DNA from: Saccharopolyspora erythraea NRRL 2338
GTDB taxonomy: Bacteria; Actinomycetota; Actinomycetes; Mycobacteriales; Pseudonocardiaceae
NCBI RefSeq assembly: GCF_000062885.1
Contig: NC_009142.1
Span: 5,259,584-5,323,583, forward strand
DNA: 64,000 nucleotides
Direction: 5' to 3'
Each line of letters begins with the position of its first letter. The stretch's first letter is position 1. The notes beneath the pieces are model-generated. The model did not search any database. It saw nothing but the letters and a program-made list of their open reading frames with translations, and was not told the origin of the DNA. Below, piece after piece: positions 34,130 to 42,488 of the stretch. A program made the translations under genes and the position numbers.

Positions 34130-34970
34130 AAGGTCCCCATCCCCGGAGGAAGTCCACGAGCGTCGCGGTGAGGTCGGCGGGATTGTCTTCCTGCACGAGG
34201 TGGCCTGCGCGCGGGACGGGGTGGAACGTCGCTTCGGGGATGCGGGCGGCGAGTTCTCGTCCGCGCGCTTCGGGCATCCAGGTGTCGTCCTGCCCCCAGC
34301 AGATCTTGACCGGTATCCCGATCCGCTCGTACCGGCCCTGGATCTCGTCGATGAACGAGGGATCGTTCGTGCGCTGCCCGAGCTGGCGGTAGAACGCCGC
34401 CTGGCCGGGCTCGTCCATCCAGGGGGCCGCCAGGGCGTCGAGCGTTGCCGGATGCAGCCCGCGGCTGCTCGCGCTGTTCACGTACTCGCGCAGCAGCGCC
34501 TGGTGCACCCGCAACGGCAGGCCGGCGAAGACGTCCGCGTGCCCACCCACGACTTCGAAGAAAGCGCTGCCCCACGGTCCGAGCGCGACGGCGTCGACCA
34601 GCGCGAGCCTGCGGTACCGGGCGTTGTGCAGCAGATGCGCGCCCAGGGCGATCGCCCCACCGGAGTCGTGCGCGACCACCAGCGGTTCCGCCAGGCCCCA
34701 GTGGTCCAGGAGCTCGGCGAAGACGCTCGTGATCGCGCCGAGCGACAGGTCCTGCGCTTCCGACATCTCGGAGACTCCGTAGCCGGGCATGTCCCAGACG
34801 TGGACGCGGTACCGGTGCGCGAGCGTCGCGGCGATGTCCCGCCAGATGTAGGAGGAGAACGGCGTGCCGTGGAGCAGAACGAGCGGTTCGGCATCCGGAG
34901 CGCCCAGCTTCTCCCAGCGCACCTCGCCGAGACCCGACGAGTAGGCGGCGGTCAGCTGCCAATCGTCCAT
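34113..34970 (-). CDS. alpha/beta hydrolase, haloalkane-dehalogenase/epoxide-hydrolase type
   Basis: Enzyme of 285 residues. The nucleophile elbow reads VVAHDSGGAIAL, with Asp102 in the nucleophile position as in haloalkane dehalogenases and epoxide hydrolases rather than a serine. The oxyanion HGTPFSSYIWRD, the acid region ICWGQDDTWMP and histidine in RAGHLVQEDNP are present. GGAGGAAGCAC precedes ATG 34970. Substrate unknown. With a HAD hydrolase nearby the locus holds two possible dehalogenating enzymes, though on different transcripts. Confidence 0.85.
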   Translation of the reverse strand: MDDWQLTAAYSSGLGEVRWEKLGAPDAEPLVLLHGTPFSSYIWRDIAATLAHRYRVHVWDMPGYGVSEMSEAQDLSLGAITSVFAELLDHWGLAEPLVVAHDSGGAIALGAHLLHNARYRRLALVDAVALGPWGSAFFEVVGGHADVFAGLPLRVHQALLREYVNSASSRGLHPATLDALAAPWMDEPGQAAFYRQLGQRTNDPSFIDEIQGRYERIGIPVKICWGQDDTWMPEARGRELAARIPEATFHPVPRAGHLVQEDNPADLTATLVDFLRGWGPFTGGG

Positions 34971-35229
34971 GTGCTTCCTCCCGGCGCGCTGACGAACCGG
35001 CTCGGACCCACCACGGTAGCCGCCTCGCCCGACTTCGCACGCCACGGCACAGGAACACAGGTTCGATCCTTCAACAGTCATCCACAGTGGACCCGCGCTC
35101 CGGCTGGCCGCGCCCGCGAACCGCCACCGCTTAGCCAGGTCCGCCGGTGCGCCGGTAGCGTCGTGAAATGACCTCCGCACCACCCCGACCACTCCTGCCT
35201 GGGACGCCGGCCCGCGCACGGAGGTCGCC

Positions 35230-36612
35230 TTGAACGACTGGATGCTCGGCGACCTCGCCGGTCTGGCGTCGCCGTGGGCCTACGTCGTCGTCGGAGTGCT
35301 GGCGGCGGGCGAGGCCGTCTTCGCCGGGCTGCTGCTGCCCGGCGAGCTCGCCCTGCTGCTCGGCGGCTTCCTCGCCTTCACCGGCCACGTGTCGCTGCCG
35401 CTGATGGTGCTCGTGGCGACCGCCGCGGCGCTCGCGGGGCCGCTGCTGGGCTACGAGGTGGGCCGCTGGATCGGCCCGGCGCTGCGCCGCGGATGGATCG
35501 GGCGCCGCATCGGCGCCGCGAGGTGGGAGAAGGTGGAAACCGCCCTGACACGCTACGGCGGCCGGGCACTGCTGTTCGGCAGGTTCGTCTCGGTGCTGCG
35601 GTCGCTGCTGCCGTTCGTCGCGGGCGCGAGCCGCATGCCGTATCGGACCTTCCTGCTCTACACCGTCGTCGGCGGCCTCGTCTGGGGACCGGGGTTCGTC
35701 CTGCTCGGGTACGCGGCCGGGCACTCCTACCAGGCCGTCGCCCACCTCGCCGGTTCCGCCGGGCTGGTGCTGCTGGTCCTGCTGGCCATGGTCGTCGCGG
35801 TCGTCGCGGCAGCCCGGTGGGCCGGTACCCACCGCGACCGCATCCGGGTGGTCACCGCCTCCGCGCTGGAGCTGCCGTGGGTGCGCGCGGTGCGGTTCCG
35901 CTTCCGGCGCCAGCTCGCCTTCCTGGCGCGGCGGCTGCACCCCGGTGGCGCCCTCGGGCTGTCCCTGACGCTCGGGCTGCTGCTCATCGTCGGCTGCGGC
36001 TGGGCCTTCGGCAAGATCACCGAGGACGTGCTCGGGCACGAGGAGCTGGCCGCCGACGACAGCCCGCTGTCCCATTGGCTCGTCGCGCACCGCACCGGCT
36101 GGCTGACGGTCGCCATGCAGGTGGTCACCGCGCTGGGCAGCGCGTGGATCGCGGTGCCCGCGACCGCGCTGGCCGCCGCCCTGCTGACCGCGCGCGGGCA
36201 CCGGCGCCGGGCGGTCACCACCGCGCTGGGAACGGTGGCCGGCGCCGCCGTGCTGGTCAACGCGATCAAGCTGCTCATCGGCCGCGACCGGCCCGACCTC
36301 GCGCTGATGCTGGTGGAGACCGGCAGCTACTCGTTCCCCTCCGGGCACGCCGCCCAGTCCGCGGCGGCCTGCGCCACAATCGCCTACTTCGCGGCCGCGC
36401 GCCGGCCGCAGTGGGGGCACCAGGTCACCGCCTGGGCCGCGGCGGTCCTGCTCGCGCTGCTGGTGGGCTTCTCCCGGATCTACCTCGGTGCGCACTGGTT
36501 CACCGACGTCCTCGGCGGCTACGCGCTGGGCCTGGCCTGGACCGCCACCGTCATCACCACCACCGCCACCCTGCACCGCCTGCGCCGCGAGAAGGCCGTC
36601 ACCGACGCCTAG
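35230..36612 (+). CDS. DedA (SNARE-associated) domain fused to PAP2 phosphatase
   Basis: Membrane protein of 460 residues. Residues 1-200 form a DedA/VTT domain: AGEAVFAGLLLPGELALLLG and the conserved GRFVSVLRSLLPFVAGASRM with GG-VWGPGFVLLGYAAG. Residues about 235-455 form a PAP2 phosphatase with all three motifs: KLLIGRDRP, SFPSGHAAQSAA and SRIYLGAHWFTD. DedA proteins flip or carry polyprenyl phosphates or phospholipids, and PAP2 enzymes dephosphorylate lipid phosphates, so the fusion may recycle a lipid carrier. TTG start at 35230 with GGAGG. It precedes lysX by 28 bp, an apparent operon. Confidence 0.92.
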   Translation: MNDWMLGDLAGLASPWAYVVVGVLAAGEAVFAGLLLPGELALLLGGFLAFTGHVSLPLMVLVATAAALAGPLLGYEVGRWIGPALRRGWIGRRIGAARWEKVETALTRYGGRALLFGRFVSVLRSLLPFVAGASRMPYRTFLLYTVVGGLVWGPGFVLLGYAAGHSYQAVAHLAGSAGLVLLVLLAMVVAVVAAARWAGTHRDRIRVVTASALELPWVRAVRFRFRRQLAFLARRLHPGGALGLSLTLGLLLIVGCGWAFGKITEDVLGHEELAADDSPLSHWLVAHRTGWLTVAMQVVTALGSAWIAVPATALAAALLTARGHRRRAVTTALGTVAGAAVLVNAIKLLIGRDRPDLALMLVETGSYSFPSGHAAQSAAACATIAYFAAARRPQWGHQVTAWAAAVLLALLVGFSRIYLGAHWFTDVLGGYALGLAWTATVITTTATLHRLRREKAVTDA

Positions 36613-36640
36613 AATCGGCTCGCGACGCTGAGGAGGCCCC

Positions 36641-39600
36641 GTGGTGGAGCATGCGCGGCGGTTCCGGTGGCGCGACCGCGTCCCGGGCGCGGCCGCGGGG
36701 CTCGTGTTCGCGATCGCCCTGCTGTGCTCGTTCGCGGCCGTCGGCCTGGTGCTGCACGGCCACGTCCAGCCGGTGCGCCGGTTCGTCGACGACGTCGTCT
36801 TCCCCGCCCCGCCCAACCTCGCCTACGGGGCCTTCCTGGTGGTGCTCGCGGCGGCGCTGAAGCGGCGCAAGTGGGTCGCGCACCGGATTCTCGCGGCGAT
36901 CGTGCTGCTCCAGCTGCTCGTGGACCTGGCGGTGCTGTTGGCCGCGGGCGGCGAGGGTTCGCTGTGGATCGACGAGATGGGCACGTTGCGGCAGGTGCCG
37001 GTCAGCCCGTGGCCGTTCGGGGTGAACGTCGCGGTGAGCCTCGCCGCGCTGACGCTGCTGGTGTGGGCGCGGGGCGAGTTCTACGGGCGCACCGGCACCG
37101 GCAGCGTCCGCCGCGCGGCGGCCACCTTCTGCGGACTCGTCGCGGCGTCCGTGGCGCTGGGCTTCGGCCTGGTGACGGTGTTCCCCGGTTCGCTGGACGA
37201 CCCGCGGGAACGCCTGACCTGGACGGTGGAGCGGGTGCTGGGCGGCGCGGTGGTCTTCGACGTCACCCGCGTCGGCCACGCCCCGGGCTGGGTCAACCTG
37301 CTGCTCGGGCTGTTCGGCAGCGCCGCGCTGTTCGCGACGCTGTTCGTCCTCTTCGCCGCCCAGCGGGTGGCCGCGGCGCTGACGCCCGAGCAGGAGCAGC
37401 GGATCCGGCAGCTGCTGGACGACCGCGACGGCGACTCGCTGGGCTACTTCGCCACCAGGCGCGACCGGTCGGCGCTGTTCTCGGCCAGCGGCAAGGCGGC
37501 GATCAGCTACCGTCCGGTCGCCGGGGTGTGCCTGGCGGGCGGCGACCCGGTCGGCGACCGCGAGGCGTGGGCCCCGGCGATCCAGGACTGGCTGGCGATG
37601 TGCCGGGAGTACACCTGGATGCCCGCGGCGATGGGGCTCAGCGAGCCCGCTGCCGCCGCGTTCGCCCGGGCCGGGCTGAAGGTGCTGCAACTTGGCGACG
37701 AGGCGGTGCTGCACACCGCCGAGTTCGGCCTGGCGGGCCGGGACATGCGACCGGTGCGGCAGGCGGTCAACCGGGTCCACCGCGCCGGGTACCGCACGCG
37801 CGTCAGGCGGCATCGGGACGTGCCTGGAGCCGAGATGCGCGAGATCGTCGAACTGGTCGACCGGTGGCGCACCAGCGGCACCGAGCGCGGCTTCTCGATG
37901 GCGCTGGGCAGGCTCGGCGACCCGCAGGACGGCGACTGCGTGCTCGTGGAGGCCGTCGGACCGGACGGACGGCGGCACGCCCTGCTGTCGCTGGTCCCGT
38001 GGGGCCGCGACGGTCTGTCGCTGGACCTGATGCGCCGCGATCCGGACGCCGACAACGGGCTGGTCGAGCTGATGGTCTCGGGCCTGATGCGCACGGCGCC
38101 GGTACTCGGTGTGACGCGGGTGTCGCTGAACTTCGCGGTGTTCCGCTCGGCGTTCGAGGAAGGCGCGCGGCTGGGCGCGGGCCCGGTGCTGCGGGCTTGG
38201 CGGGGACTGCTGCTGTTGCTGTCGCGCTGGTGGCAGCTGGAGTCGCTGTACCGGTCGAACGTGAAGTACCAGCCGCACTGGTATCCCCGCTACATCGCCT
38301 TCGCCGAGCACCGCGAGCTCGCCCGCGTGGGCCTGGCCTCGGCCATCGCCGAGGGCTTCGTACCCGCCTTCGGCCACCGCCGGGCGATGACGGTGTCCGG
38401 CGCGCGGCCCGAGGCCTCGGCGACGGCGCCGACCGCACCGCAGCCGACCGCCGAACCGGAGCAGCAGCAGGTGCGGCGGCGCAAGCTCGCCGAGCTCCGC
38501 GAGGCAGGCGTCGACCCGTACCCGCCCGAGGTGCCCCGCACGCAACCGTGCCGCGCGGTGGCCGAGCACCACGGTGGGCTGGAGCCCGGAACCCGCACCG
38601 GCGAGACCACGTCGGTGGCCGGCCGGGTGATGCGCCTGCGAGACCACGGCGGCCTGTGCTTCGCGACCGTGCGCGACTGGTCCGGCGACCTCCAGGTGCT
38701 GCTCACCGCCGACGACAGCGGCCACGACCTGCTGGTGGCCTGGCGCGGCGAGGTCGACCTCGGCGACCAGGTGTCGGTGACCGGAGAGGTGGTGACCTCC
38801 GACCGCGGCGAGCTGACGGTGCTGGCCAAGAGCTGGACCCTGGCGGGCAAGTGCCTGCACCCGCTGCCCGACAAGCACCGCGGTCTGTCCGATCCGCACT
38901 CGCGCGTCCGCGCCCGCCACCTCGACCTGATCACGCGGCCGGAGGCGCGCTCCGTGCTGCGGGCGCGCAGCGCGGCCACCCACGCGCTGCGGGACGTGCT
39001 CGTGCGGTCCGACTTCGTCGAGGTCGAGACGCCGGTGCTGCAACCGGTCCGCGGCGGGGCGAACGCGCGGCCGTTCAGCACCCACATCAACGCCTACGAC
39101 CTGCGCCTGTACCTGCGGATCGCCCCGGAGCTCTACCTCAAACGGCTCTGCGTCGGCGGCGTCGAGCGGCTGTTCGAGATCGGCCGGGCGTTCCGCAACG
39201 AAGGCGTGTCGCACAAGCACAACCCGGAGTTCACGATGCTGGAGGCCTACCAGGCGTTCGGCGACTACACCACGATGCGCGAGCTGTGCCGGGAGCTGGT
39301 GGTGGCCGCCGCGGTCGCCGCGACCGGTTCGACCGTCGTGACCGGCCGCGACCGGCTCGGCCGCGATGTCGCGACCGACCTCGCGGACGACTGGCCGGTG
39401 ATCGGCGTGCACGAGGCGGTGTCGGCCGCGACCGGCGAGGAGGTCACCGCGGACACACCCGTGCGACGGCTCCGGCGCCTCTGCGACGACAACGGCATCG
39501 CGCACCTGCGGGACTGGGGACGCGGGGCGGTGCTGCTGGAGCTCTACGAGCGGTTGGTGGAGGCCGAGACCACCGGGCCGACCTTCTACCGCGACTTCCC

Positions 39601-39940
39601 GGCCGAGGTCTCGCCGCTGGCCCGCCCGCACCGCCACGACGCCAGGCTTGCCGAGCGCTGGGACCTGGTCGCCTTCGGTACCGAGCTCGGCACCGGCTAC
39701 TCGGAGCTGACAGACCCGGTGGAGCAGCGGCGGCGGCTGGCCGACCAGGCCCGGCTCGCCGCCGAGGGCGACGCCGAGGCCATGGACGTCGACGAGGACT
39801 TCCTCACCGCGCTGGAGTACGCCATGCCGCCCACCGGCGGCCTCGGGCTCGGCGTCGACCGCCTGGTCATGCTGCTCACCGGCCGCTCCATCCGCGACAC
39901 GCTCGCCTTCCCGCTGGTCAAGCCGCAACGCGCGACCTGA
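36641..39940 (+). CDS. lysX: bifunctional lysyl-tRNA synthetase / phosphatidylglycerol lysyltransferase
   Basis: Protein of 1099 residues with the LysX architecture known from mycobacteria. The N-terminal 230 residues contain about six membrane helices. Residues about 230-560 are the DUF2156-type lysyltransferase (YFATRRDRSALFSASGKAAI, CLAGGDPVGDREAW, RWRTSGTERGFSMALGRLGD). An OB-fold (MRLRDHGGLCFATVRDWSGDL) and class II synthetase core follow, with RAFRNEGVSHKHNPEFTMLE (motif 2) and GLGLGVDRLVMLLTG (motif 3). It charges tRNA with lysine and transfers it to phosphatidylglycerol, lowering surface charge and giving cationic-peptide resistance. GTG start after GAGGAGG. Confidence 0.95.
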   Translation: MVEHARRFRWRDRVPGAAAGLVFAIALLCSFAAVGLVLHGHVQPVRRFVDDVVFPAPPNLAYGAFLVVLAAALKRRKWVAHRILAAIVLLQLLVDLAVLLAAGGEGSLWIDEMGTLRQVPVSPWPFGVNVAVSLAALTLLVWARGEFYGRTGTGSVRRAAATFCGLVAASVALGFGLVTVFPGSLDDPRERLTWTVERVLGGAVVFDVTRVGHAPGWVNLLLGLFGSAALFATLFVLFAAQRVAAALTPEQEQRIRQLLDDRDGDSLGYFATRRDRSALFSASGKAAISYRPVAGVCLAGGDPVGDREAWAPAIQDWLAMCREYTWMPAAMGLSEPAAAAFARAGLKVLQLGDEAVLHTAEFGLAGRDMRPVRQAVNRVHRAGYRTRVRRHRDVPGAEMREIVELVDRWRTSGTERGFSMALGRLGDPQDGDCVLVEAVGPDGRRHALLSLVPWGRDGLSLDLMRRDPDADNGLVELMVSGLMRTAPVLGVTRVSLNFAVFRSAFEEGARLGAGPVLRAWRGLLLLLSRWWQLESLYRSNVKYQPHWYPRYIAFAEHRELARVGLASAIAEGFVPAFGHRRAMTVSGARPEASATAPTAPQPTAEPEQQQVRRRKLAELREAGVDPYPPEVPRTQPCRAVAEHHGGLEPGTRTGETTSVAGRVMRLRDHGGLCFATVRDWSGDLQVLLTADDSGHDLLVAWRGEVDLGDQVSVTGEVVTSDRGELTVLAKSWTLAGKCLHPLPDKHRGLSDPHSRVRARHLDLITRPEARSVLRARSAATHALRDVLVRSDFVEVETPVLQPVRGGANARPFSTHINAYDLRLYLRIAPELYLKRLCVGGVERLFEIGRAFRNEGVSHKHNPEFTMLEAYQAFGDYTTMRELCRELVVAAAVAATGSTVVTGRDRLGRDVATDLADDWPVIGVHEAVSAATGEEVTADTPVRRLRRLCDDNGIAHLRDWGRGAVLLELYERLVEAETTGPTFYRDFPAEVSPLARPHRHDARLAERWDLVAFGTELGTGYSELTDPVEQRRRLADQARLAAEGDAEAMDVDEDFLTALEYAMPPTGGLGLGVDRLVMLLTGRSIRDTLAFPLVKPQRAT

Positions 39941-40143
39941 ACGGCACACCCACCGCAGCGGCGAGGCCGCCGCGATGCCGCGTCCGGCCCAAGTCCGGTG
40001 TGCGGATCCGCAATGGATGGACGCGAGGCCGAGCAGGCGGTGGCCCGTGCAGATTCGGTCAATCGGCCGATGTGACGGAACCTCCTGGCTCTCGGCGCGT
40101 CTCACGGTCTGCAAGGCATCAGCAGAACAAGGGGGCACTCGTC

Positions 40144-40785
40144 ATGTCTTTCCACAGCAAGCTCGCCGTCGCCACCGGCTCGGTCGTGTTGTCCGCGCTC
40201 GTGCTGACCGGGTGCTCGGCGGGTGCGCAGCCGGCCGTGCCCGCTCCCGGACAGGCCAACGGGAACCAGGCGTCGCCCGGTGTCGGCGGCGCGGCCGGGG
40301 AGAGCAGCGAAGTCGCTGAGAGCAGCGCTGAGGCCACTGGAACCGGCAGGAGCGGCGAGGTCCGCGAGAGCGGCCAGGTGATCAACAACAAGCCGGGCGA
40401 GATCGACATCCGAGGCGGCCTGCACGGCCCCGAGGAGCGAGTGGTCTTCGACCTGAGCACGCTGCCGGAGCTGTCGGGCGGCATCAGGCTGATGAAGCAC
40501 GAGCTCAACGAGGAGGCCCCGGTCTGGGGCGGCTCCGCCGAACCGGTCGAGGGCATGGAGGGCAAAGCCTTCCTGCACGTCCACGTGGAGGCCGCCGACG
40601 CCGCCCGGACCACCGCGGGCCCCGAGTCGTTCGACCTGCCGACCGCCAAGAGCGCCGTCGTCAACGACAACTCCCACGGCACCGCCGAGATGACCGTCGG
40701 CCTCGACGCCGGCGTGGACTACGAGGTGCTGGTCGAGGGCGAGAAGGTGATCATCAACATGAGCCGTGGACCGCTGGGCCGGTGA
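40144..40785 (+). CDS. lipoprotein with AMIN-like domain
   Basis: Lipoprotein of 213 residues. The lipobox is VLSALVLTGCSAG with Cys24. A low-complexity, Ser/Glu/Gly-rich linker (to about residue 75) leads to a single domain that begins GEIDIRGGLHGPEERVVFDL and contains GGSAEPVEGMEGKAFLHVHV. This pattern is the AMIN-like domain of actinobacterial lipoproteins, proposed to contact the cell wall. GGGGG lies about 10 bases before the ATG. It has a strong terminator and may be linked functionally to the envelope genes upstream. Confidence 0.8.
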   Translation: MSFHSKLAVATGSVVLSALVLTGCSAGAQPAVPAPGQANGNQASPGVGGAAGESSEVAESSAEATGTGRSGEVRESGQVINNKPGEIDIRGGLHGPEERVVFDLSTLPELSGGIRLMKHELNEEAPVWGGSAEPVEGMEGKAFLHVHVEAADAARTTAGPESFDLPTAKSAVVNDNSHGTAEMTVGLDAGVDYEVLVEGEKVIINMSRGPLGR

Positions 40786-40806
40786 TCTGACCTCGATCCC
40801 GCGATC

Positions 40807-40845
40807 GCCGACGGTGGCAGCGGACAAACCGGTGCCACCGTCGGC
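40807..40845 (+). terminator. lipoprotein gene terminator
   Basis: GCCGACGGTGGCA (40807-40819) pairs perfectly with TGCCACCGTCGGC (40833-40845), a 13-bp stem with 13-base loop, 21 bp after the stop. Confidence 0.85.
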
Positions 40846-40977
40846 AGGTGTTCCCGTCGAGGAGCATCGCCGTCCGACGCAGGATCGGCCGACCCGCATT
40901 CCCGCCTCGGACGACAAAAGCGTTGCCACGCGCCGCGTGTTCCGGCTAGGTTGCGTGAGCCCTACGACAACGAGGAG

Positions 40978-41040
40978 GTGAGCGCCGTGATCACGACATC
41001 CGCGCGCTCCCGCCTCGGCACGAGGGCACCGAGGTCCTGA
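40978..41040 (+). CDS. short leader ORF before the GNAT gene
   Basis: A 20-codon frame from GTG 40978 (or 17 codons from GTG 40987, which has AACGAGGAGG upstream at good distance): MSAVITTSARSRLGTRAPRS. It ends one base before a hairpin that immediately precedes the GNAT ribosome site. Too short to judge coding by composition. The RBS-ORF-hairpin-RBS order resembles a translational attenuator. Confidence 0.4.
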   Translation: MSAVITTSARSRLGTRAPRS

Positions 41041-41058
41041 CCGGGAGCGCTCTCCCGG
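41041..41058 (+). promoter_or_regulatory. hairpin between leader ORF and GNAT ribosome site
   Basis: CCGGGAG (41041-41047), loop CGCT, CTCCCGG (41052-41058): perfect 7-bp stem directly followed by AAGGAA, the ribosome site of the gene at 41069. Confidence 0.55.
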
Positions 41059-41068
41059 AAGGAAACCC

Positions 41069-41971
41069 GTGACCCGTCTGGTCATCCGGCCCCTCGTCGC
41101 CGACGAAGGGCCGCTCTTCGAATCACTGCCCGAAGCCGGGCTGCTCGGCCCAGCTTCCCCGATCCACACCTACGACGTTCTGGTCGCCGCCGGCGAATAC
41201 CGTCCGGAATGGACCTGGGTGGCGCTGCGCGAGGGCGCCGTGGTCGCCCGTGCCGCCTGGCGGGGAGGCACTGGACTCGATGTCCCGTTCGTCCTGGACG
41301 CCCTGGACTTCACCGACTTCGACGCTGCCGTGCAACTCCTGCGCACCGCACCGCTGCGCACCGAGTACACCCTCGTCCTGCCACCCGACTGGCGCGACGT
41401 TCCGGCGGTGAAGGAGGCCGCGGACGCCCGGATCGCCGCCGCTACCGCGGCCGGACTCCGGTTCCTCGTCGAACGCCACCGCTACCGCTGGACCCCGGAC
41501 CACGGCCTCCCGCCCCGCCCCGGCCGGCTGGAGTTCCGCCCGGAATCCGACGACGAGGTCTTCCTCGCGGCTTTCCGGCGCGTGCACGAAGGCACGCTCG
41601 ACGCCCACGCCCGCCGCGCCACCGACGAGTCCGGGCTGGACGCCGCCGCCCGCGAGGACCTGGATCTCATGCTGGGCATGCCCAGTCCGCGTTCCTGGTG
41701 GCGGTTGGCCTTCACCGGTGACGGCGAGCTCGCCGGGCTGAGCATCCCCGGCCGCAACCAGCGCGACCCAATCATCGGTTACATCGGCGTGCTGCCCGAG
41801 CAGCGCGGCCACGGCTACGCCTACGACCTGCTGGTGGAGGCCACGCACCTGCTCGTCGCCGAGGGCGCCGACCGGATCGCGGCCGCCACCGACACCACGA
41901 ACCGCCCGATGGCCGCCGCCTTCGCCCGGGCCGGGTATCCGGTCACCGAGCACCGGATCGACTTCGTGTGA
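41069..41971 (+). CDS. GNAT family N-acetyltransferase
   Basis: Protein of 300 residues. The acetyl-CoA fold is in the C-terminal half, with IIGYIGVLPEQRGHGYAYDL as the acetyl-CoA-binding motif A (Q/RxxGxG/A) and DTTNRPMAAAFARAGYPVTE as motif B. The N-terminal half is a degenerate second GNAT-like unit with RPLVADEGPLFESL. GTG start with GGAAGG. The substrate cannot be predicted. A short ORF and hairpin in its leader may attenuate expression. Confidence 0.85.
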   Translation: MTRLVIRPLVADEGPLFESLPEAGLLGPASPIHTYDVLVAAGEYRPEWTWVALREGAVVARAAWRGGTGLDVPFVLDALDFTDFDAAVQLLRTAPLRTEYTLVLPPDWRDVPAVKEAADARIAAATAAGLRFLVERHRYRWTPDHGLPPRPGRLEFRPESDDEVFLAAFRRVHEGTLDAHARRATDESGLDAAAREDLDLMLGMPSPRSWWRLAFTGDGELAGLSIPGRNQRDPIIGYIGVLPEQRGHGYAYDLLVEATHLLVAEGADRIAAATDTTNRPMAAAFARAGYPVTEHRIDFV

Positions 41972-42042
41972 CGGTCGGGTCCGGATAGGTCTCGCCGCGC
42001 GGAGTGGCATGCCGGAACGGCCAGTCAATCGCGCGCGGCGGA

Positions 42043-42075
42043 GGCGGCGTCACCGAGCACAGCGGTGGCGCCGCC
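42043..42075 (+). terminator. hairpin after GNAT gene
   Basis: GGCGGCGTCACCG (42043-42055) and CGGTGGCGCCGCC (42063-42075) pair over 13 bp with one G-U, loop AGCACAG, followed by TTCT. It is 70 bp past the GNAT stop. Confidence 0.7.
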
Positions 42076-42131
42076 TTCTGGTGCATCGAGGTACGTCTGC
42101 CGCGCACCGGTCGGGCCTCACGCCGGCGCGT

Positions 42132-42159
42132 GGCGGGCGGCGGGCGGCGGGCGGCGGGC
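42132..42159. repeat. four tandem copies of a 7-bp unit
   Basis: GGCGGGC is repeated four times without interruption in the space between the GNAT gene and a nitrilase remnant. Likely a simple slippage repeat. Confidence 0.7.
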
Positions 42160-42173
42160 TCACCGGTGTCGAA

Positions 42174-42401
42174 TCAGTAGCGGTGGATCTTGCGGTACGT
42201 GCCGCGCAGCGCCCCGGCGCGGTCGAAGACCCACGCGGTGTTGTGGAGCGCACCGTTGCCGTCCGGCTCGACGATGGTCCCGCGTGCAACCACACCTGCG
42301 GATCTGACAGCCTCCGACATCATCCGCGCGGTGGGGCCGTCCACGCGTTCGGCGCCTTCGATCGGGGCCGGTGTGCCGAAAATGATGTCCAGGCGCCGCA
42401 A
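42174..42401 (-). pseudogene. nitrilase/carbon-nitrogen hydrolase fragment
   Basis: The 75 residues include ARGTIVEPDGNGALHNTAWV then FDRAGALRGTYRKIHRY, which match the NxxxxxDxxG-xxxYRKxHL block holding the catalytic lysine of the nitrilase superfamily. A TGA follows directly after this motif where the cysteine half should begin, and the first part with the catalytic glutamate is only partly recognisable. The enzyme would normally be 260-300 residues, so this is a remnant. Confidence 0.65.
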
Positions 42402-42488
42402 GAGATTTCCCGCCTGTTCCTCCGCGCCACGTGGACGCTCATCCAGACATGGCGGGCCAGGGCGACCTCGGAGCAGCCCGGCGACGGC

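Noticed and set aside
32056-34970. A halogenated-compound degradation island from the HAD and haloalkane-dehalogenase-like hydrolase
   Set aside because: The two genes are convergent and belong to different transcripts, and both families have many non-dehalogenating members. The evidence supports only separate annotations.
36599-40138. An open frame of more than 1100 codons antisense to lysX, and another long frame on the plus strand over the same interval
   Set aside because: Both are composition shadows of a very GC-rich gene. They show low-complexity Arg/Gly/Ala/His strings with no family motif, while lysX has complete domains.
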